Shown in pieces: positions 33,631 through 37,119 of a DNA stretch of 37,119 nucleotides (the first letter of the stretch is position 1; each line of letters opens with the position of its first letter). Position numbers and translations under genes: made by a program. The stretch covers positions 1 to 37,119 of the forward strand of contig JBBRND010000037.1 of the NCBI GenBank assembly GCA_038230515.1, in the 5' to 3' direction. The notes under the pieces are model-generated. The model was given only the letters and a program-made list of their open reading frames with translations, was not told the DNA's origin and made no database searches. This DNA is from JAPLDB01 sp038230515 (GTDB taxonomy: Bacteria; Bacteroidota; Bacteroidia; AKYH767-A; 2013-40CM-41-45).

Positions 33631-34962
33631 ATGAATATTCTTTTTATCGCCTTTGGAATTGCGGCAGGATTTGTGATCGGCTTTCTCATTTCGAAAAATA
33701 AAAGTCAATCTTCTGAAGCAACTATCCTCTCGCGCGTGAATGATGCTGAAAGAGAAAAAGCAACGCTCAATGAACGCGCTGTTCAACAAAAACTGCAACT
33801 GGATGCCATCACTTTTAATCTGGAAGAAGAGAGAAAAACTACGATGGATCTTAATTGGCAAATTGCTCAACTGCAAACGACTAACCAGAATCTTTCAGAA
33901 AAACTTACTACTCAGAAAGCAGAACTTGAAGAGTTGCAGAAGAAATTCAAAATGGAGTTTGAAAACATCGCCAATAAAATTCTGGAAGAGAAGAGTTCGA
34001 AATTTACTGAGCAGAATAAAGCAAACCTCGACATCATCCTTAACCCTCTCAAGGAAAAAATAAAAGAGTTTGAGGAGAAGGTAGAGCGTTCGTATAAGAT
34101 TGAATCAACTGAACGCATCTCTTTGAAAGAACAAATAAAACTTCTTGTTGATCAGAATAAAGAGTTGAGCACGGAAGCGAATAATCTTACACGTGCATTG
34201 AAAGGTGATGTGAAGAAGCAAGGCAACTGGGGAGAAGTTATTCTTGAACGCATTCTTGAACGCTCCGGTTTGATCAAAGATCAGGAATACAAAACTCAGG
34301 TGAGTTCCATGAATGATGAAGGCAAGCGCTTTCAACCCGATGTGATTGTTTATTTGCCGGACAACAAACACATAGTTATTGATGCAAAAGTTTCTCTTAT
34401 CGCATACGAGCAAATGGTGAATGCAGCGAATGAAGAAGCCCGTGAGCAGTTTATTCTTCAGCATATTTCTTCGGTAAAGAATCACATAAAAATACTGAGC
34501 GAAAAAAATTATCAGTTGACCGCAAATCTCGACAGTCCTGATTTTGTCTTGTTATTCATGCCTATTGAATCGAGCTTCAGCACAGTGATACAGGCAGACA
34601 ATGAACTTTACAATTTTGCGTGGGACAGAAAGATTGTAATTGTTAGTCCTACAACACTGCTTGCAACATTGCGTACCATTGCGAGCATCTGGAAACAGGA
34701 ACGTCAAACAAAAAATGCAATTGAGATTGCCGAGCAGGGCGGAAAGCTTTACGACAAATTTGTTTCCTTCGTTGAAGACCTTACGGAAGTGGGTAAGAAA
34801 ATGGATTCAGCAAAAGCAAACTACGTGGATGCAATGAAAAAACTTTCCGAAGGCAGAGGAAACTTAGTGGGTAGTGCTGAGAAATTAAAAACTCTTGGAG
34901 CAAAAACATCAAAGAATATTTCTCCTGCACTTCTGGAGCGGGCTGAAGAAAATCAACAATGA
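33631..34962 (+). CDS. rmuC: DNA recombination protein RmuC
   Basis: 443 residues. An N-terminal membrane helix (NILFIAFGIAAGFVIGFLIS), a long coiled coil (about 25-190, rich in Glu/Lys/Gln) and the RmuC nuclease-like core (about 190-400): QGNWGEVILERILERSGL, then RFQPDVIVYLPDNKHIVIDAKVS with the Asp...Asp-Ala-Lys pattern of the PD-(D/E)xK-like fold. Length and layout are usual for the family, which limits inversions and rearrangements at repeats. The upstream TTACTTTTACC (about 33606) is a one-mismatch -7 element but lacks a clear TTG partner. The stop overlaps the start of the GWxTD gene (ATGA), so the two are translationally coupled. Confidence 0.93.
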   Translation: MNILFIAFGIAAGFVIGFLISKNKSQSSEATILSRVNDAEREKATLNERAVQQKLQLDAITFNLEEERKTTMDLNWQIAQLQTTNQNLSEKLTTQKAELEELQKKFKMEFENIANKILEEKSSKFTEQNKANLDIILNPLKEKIKEFEEKVERSYKIESTERISLKEQIKLLVDQNKELSTEANNLTRALKGDVKKQGNWGEVILERILERSGLIKDQEYKTQVSSMNDEGKRFQPDVIVYLPDNKHIVIDAKVSLIAYEQMVNAANEEAREQFILQHISSVKNHIKILSEKNYQLTANLDSPDFVLLFMPIESSFSTVIQADNELYNFAWDRKIVIVSPTTLLATLRTIASIWKQERQTKNAIEIAEQGGKLYDKFVSFVEDLTEVGKKMDSAKANYVDAMKKLSEGRGNLVGSAEKLKTLGAKTSKNISPALLERAEENQQ

Positions 34963-36233
34963 CAAAGGGTTTTCGGTTTATGGTTTATGGTTTACAGTTT
35001 TTTGTTTTGCTTTTAACTTCGTGTACAGAAACAAAAGACCTCAGCGTTGTAAATCTCTCCAATCTTTACAGGGATACTGATCAATTTTTTCATCCTGAGT
35101 TTGCGGTGGAACATCAGAGCGATTCTACTTCAAAACTTTTTATTCAACTCAATACTAAAGAATTTCTGTACAGCAGACAACCCGATGATCAATTCCGTGC
35201 ATTCTTTACCATTCATTTCCGCCTCGTAGAAGCGTATGAATCTCTCAACGTGCTTCTGGATAGTGGCGGTGTGAAGTTTCAGATTAACGAAGAAGAAAAG
35301 AATACTTTTAAAACATATACTATTCCGTTTAAGCTGACGAAGAAAAGTGAAATGCTTCTCATCGCTGCCATTCATGACGATCAGAAAAATTTTGACGAAG
35401 AGTTTTATGTTCCGGTTGATAATGCCTCTCCTCAAAGCCGCCAGTCATTCTCTGCAATCCTAAAAGGCGAGAATCACCCGATGTTCTGCAATTACATCAG
35501 CGATCATGACTCGATAAAAATTTCGTACCGCGATCCTTCGGTGAAAAAACTTTTGGTACGCGTTTACAGCCGTTTCTTTCCGCTTGCTCCTCCCCCATTC
35601 AGCTTTGATACTCGCGTTGAGTTTGATTACAAACCGAACTACACTTTTACGTATGATGTAAATGATACAAATTACATCACATTAAAGCAGGAAGGTTTTT
35701 ATCATTTCCAAACTGACACTACAGACCGCCATGGCTTCACTCTTTTTCTTTTCAATCATTCGTTTCCTTCAGTTACTTCGCCCGAACAAATGCTTGAATG
35801 TACGCGCTACCTAACCACTAAGCGCGAGTTTGAGGGTATGAAAGAAGATCATAACAAGAAGGGAGCGATGGATAAATTCTGGCTCTCGCTTGGTGGGAAT
35901 ACAGACCGAACAAAGATGCTCATCAAAAAATATTACACACGCATCCGCGAGGCAAATCAATACTTCACTTCATACACTGAAGGTTGGCGAACAGACCGCG
36001 GAATGATTTACGTTATGTTTGGCAAACCAAATAATGTATATAAAAGTTCTTCTGCAGAAAGCTGGATTTATGGAACTCCCAACAACGCCCTCTCGCAAAA
36101 CTTTTTTTTCACGAAGGTGATCAATCCTTTTACAGACAACGATTTTATGCTTACGCGCGAACCGCTTTTTGAAGGAAGCTGGATGCGCGCAGTGGATGTG
36201 TGGCGGCAGGGAAGGGTTTATAATGATAATTGA
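34959..36233 (+). CDS. GWxTD-domain lipoprotein
   Basis: 424 residues. A hydrophobic leader ends in a lipobox LTSC, with Cys22 as the lipidated residue, so it is membrane-anchored. The middle is a beta-rich region. The C-terminal GWxTD domain contains YFTSYTEGWRTDRGMIYVMFGKP (about 335-357) and SSSAESWIYGTP, and the protein ends FTDNDFMLTREP...AVDVWRQGRVY, the usual family end, so it is complete. GWxTD proteins are characteristic of Bacteroidota and related phyla; their biochemical role is not established. It overlaps rmuC by four bases (ATGA). Confidence 0.92.
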   Translation: MTKGFRFMVYGLQFFVLLLTSCTETKDLSVVNLSNLYRDTDQFFHPEFAVEHQSDSTSKLFIQLNTKEFLYSRQPDDQFRAFFTIHFRLVEAYESLNVLLDSGGVKFQINEEEKNTFKTYTIPFKLTKKSEMLLIAAIHDDQKNFDEEFYVPVDNASPQSRQSFSAILKGENHPMFCNYISDHDSIKISYRDPSVKKLLVRVYSRFFPLAPPPFSFDTRVEFDYKPNYTFTYDVNDTNYITLKQEGFYHFQTDTTDRHGFTLFLFNHSFPSVTSPEQMLECTRYLTTKREFEGMKEDHNKKGAMDKFWLSLGGNTDRTKMLIKKYYTRIREANQYFTSYTEGWRTDRGMIYVMFGKPNNVYKSSSAESWIYGTPNNALSQNFFFTKVINPFTDNDFMLTREPLFEGSWMRAVDVWRQGRVYNDN

Positions 36234-36399
36234 AGTCCACAACCCGCAACAAAACAATCAGCAGAAAAACTTTTCTCATCCCTCAAAGATAGTGATTGAG
36301 ATTTGGAGGGCAAGTGTGGAAGGTGAATCTTATATCCGGCTATCGCAGAAGTTCCTGCGCGAAGGCAGCGCTGAATATCGTTTCGGAATATGGCAATAA
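36223..36399 (+). CDS. Possible small protein (58 residues)
   Basis: ATG 36223 overlaps the end of the GWxTD gene by 11 bases. The frame has an Asn/Gln-rich start (NPQQNNQQKNF), then SKIVIEIWRASVEGESYIRL, and ends EYRFGIWQ just before the terminator at 36403. Tight overlap and a terminator right after the stop support a third operon gene, but I recognise no family, so it may be untranslated 3' sequence. Confidence 0.25.
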   Translation: MIIEVHNPQQNNQQKNFSHPSKIVIEIWRASVEGESYIRLSQKFLREGSAEYRFGIWQ

Positions 36400-36402
36400 A
36401 AA

Positions 36403-36440
36403 AAATCCTCCGTCATTTCTGACAGAGGATTTATATTTTG
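36403..36440 (+). terminator. Rho-independent terminator of the rmuC operon
   Basis: AAATCCTC (36403-36410) and GTCA (36412-36415) pair with TGAC (36420-36423) and GAGGATTT (36425-36432) around a TTTC loop, with a single mismatch. ATATTTTG follows and an A-run precedes it, so it may work on both strands. The IS element begins just beyond it. Confidence 0.85.
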
Positions 36441-36485
36441 AGCATGTCTCGTCCTGAAATAGCGATACACAAAAAAAGCATCGTT

Positions 36486-36920
36486 ATGGAAAAAGAAAAA
36501 GCAAGGGTATATTTAAAGCGCACCCATAGGGACTACAGCATGTCCTTAAAACTGCAATTAGTACAAGAGGTTGAACGTGGCGAATTATCTACCCATGCTG
36601 CGTGTAAGAAGTATGGTATACAATCTCGCTCCACGATAGTTAGTTGGTTAAGAAAATTTGGGAACTTTGACTGGGAAAATCAAACCCCATCCAACATGCC
36701 CCAAACACCTGAACAACAAATTTTAGAACTTGAGCAAAAAGTAAAGCTGCTTGAGAAACAGAAAGCGTACTTAGAAAAACAAGTAGAAACATCGGATAAG
36801 AAGGCCATCATATTTGATATGATGATTGACATTGCCGAAAAAGAATACAACATTTCTATTCGAAAAAACTCCTTACCCGAACAATCGACCACTATCGTAA
36901 AAACCACAAAGAAACACTAG
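36486..36920 (+). CDS. IS3-family transposase OrfA
   Basis: 144 residues from ATG 36486; in-frame starts at ATG 36444 and TTG 36438 also exist, but they lie at or outside the presumed IS end. Residues about 14-62 are the HTH that binds the inverted repeats (MSLKLQLVQEVERGELS, THAACKKYGIQ, STIVSWLRKFG). A coiled coil for dimerisation follows (ILELEQKVKLLEKQKAYLEK). The frame ends at TAG 36918-36920, after the slippery site at 36863. Confidence 0.9.
   Translation: MEKEKARVYLKRTHRDYSMSLKLQLVQEVERGELSTHAACKKYGIQSRSTIVSWLRKFGNFDWENQTPSNMPQTPEQQILELEQKVKLLEKQKAYLEKQVETSDKKAIIFDMMIDIAEKEYNISIRKNSLPEQSTTIVKTTKKH
36863..36869 (+). other. Programmed -1 frameshift site of the IS
   Basis: A-AAA-AAC in the OrfA frame (CGA AAA AAC) is a canonical X-XXY-YYZ slippery heptamer. 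Slipping back one base gives AAA AAA CTC CTT, which enters the OrfB frame. It makes the OrfAB transposase, as known for IS3 elements. Confidence 0.8.
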
Positions 36921-37119
36921 TTTCTACCTGTGGATTGTTCGGGGTAAGCAGACAGGTTTATTATCGAAAAATAAAAGCAAAAACAAAACGGCAAATGACA
37001 GCAGAGCAAGTCGTACAACTGGTAGTTCCATTACGCACAAAAATGCCACGCATAGGCACCAGAAAACTATATCACTTGCTTAAAACAAATTTACAAACCC
37101 ATCAAGTGGGTCGGGATAA
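36863..37119 (+). CDS. IS3-family transposase OrfB, N-terminal part (partial)
   Basis: Open in the -1 frame from the slippery site to the last base. It reads KKLLTRTIDHYRKNHKETLV, CGLFGVSRQVYYRKIKAKTK, then MPRIGTRKLYHLLK and QVGRD. This is the HTH_21/IS150-type start of OrfB ahead of the rve integrase (DDE) domain, which lies beyond the window. It is probably made only as an OrfA-OrfB fusion; ATG 36996 is the first internal start. Confidence 0.88.

Larger units (their letters stand above)
36445..37119 (+). mobile_element. IS3-family insertion sequence, left part (cut by the window end)
   Basis: The two overlapping transposase frames, OrfA (HTH plus coiled coil) and OrfB, joined by a -1 slippery site, define IS3. 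The left end is placed at TG of TGTCTCGTCCTGAAATAG (36445) because IS3 elements begin with TG and this string resembles the ends I remember from Bacteroidota IS3 elements; the boundary is an estimate. The right end lies outside the window, so neither inverted repeats nor target duplication can be checked. Confidence 0.8.

Noticed and set aside
36169..36222. Longer start for the 58-residue ORF after the GWxTD gene
   Set aside because: The extension lies wholly inside the GWxTD reading frame and encodes nothing recognisable.

Overview
The window is a piece of a Bacteroidota chromosome (Chitinophagales/Sphingobacteriales-like; I cannot place it finer by eye). The evidence is a Bacteroidota-type 16S rRNA 5' half at the left edge, promoters of the TTG / TAnnTTTG class instead of -35/-10 boxes, almost no Shine-Dalgarno sequences, seven proteins ending in a type IX secretion (T9SS) type A sorting domain (YPNP...), and a GWxTD lipoprotein. 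No T9SS machinery genes are present.

Layout. 1-1210 (-): 5' half of a 16S gene, its leader with a boxA-like element, and two tandem rRNA promoters. 1352-2492 (+): AAA ATPase whose real start is fixed by its promoter. 2493-4057: about 1.5 kb without an intact convincing gene; it holds a helically spaced cluster of GAATACA motifs, an inverted repeat, a decayed excisionase-like HTH fragment, a near-perfect sigma-54 promoter, and a frameshifted remnant of a small Bacteroidota protein ending at a terminator. 4058-9817: a 1919-residue T9SS surface protein. 9944-17245: a regulatory island with a TPR sensor histidine kinase, a NarL/LuxR response regulator, a seven-bladed propeller T9SS protein, a stand-alone LuxR-type HTH protein, a 42-bp minisatellite ORF and a 319-residue unknown. 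17317-23779: two more T9SS cargo proteins. 23865-28217 (-): membrane protein, small hypothetical, 1000-residue Asp-box/VPS10-like protein and a DUF1801-like protein. 28301-33384 (-): arylsulfotransferase-like, E-set-like and CotH/lamin-tail proteins, all with T9SS signals. 33631-36233 (+): rmuC overlapping a GWxTD lipoprotein gene. 36445-end: an IS3-family element cut by the window edge.

Main discovery. Three promoters in the 9.9-17 kb island (before the response regulator, before the propeller protein plus solo HTH, and before the minisatellite ORF) share one architecture at single-base register: TACC-N6-GGTA, one base, TTG, then TTTG whose G lies exactly 28 bases after the G of TTG. The dyad centre falls near -42.5, the usual place for an activator contacting RNA polymerase. 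The simplest reading is a local, autoregulated regulon run by the adjacent TPR kinase and NarL-type regulator (perhaps with the solo HTH protein), controlling a secreted propeller and a rapidly evolving repeat protein. This wiring is inferred from sequence only.

Both ends of the window lie in typically multicopy sequence (rRNA, IS), as expected of an assembly contig broken at repeats.
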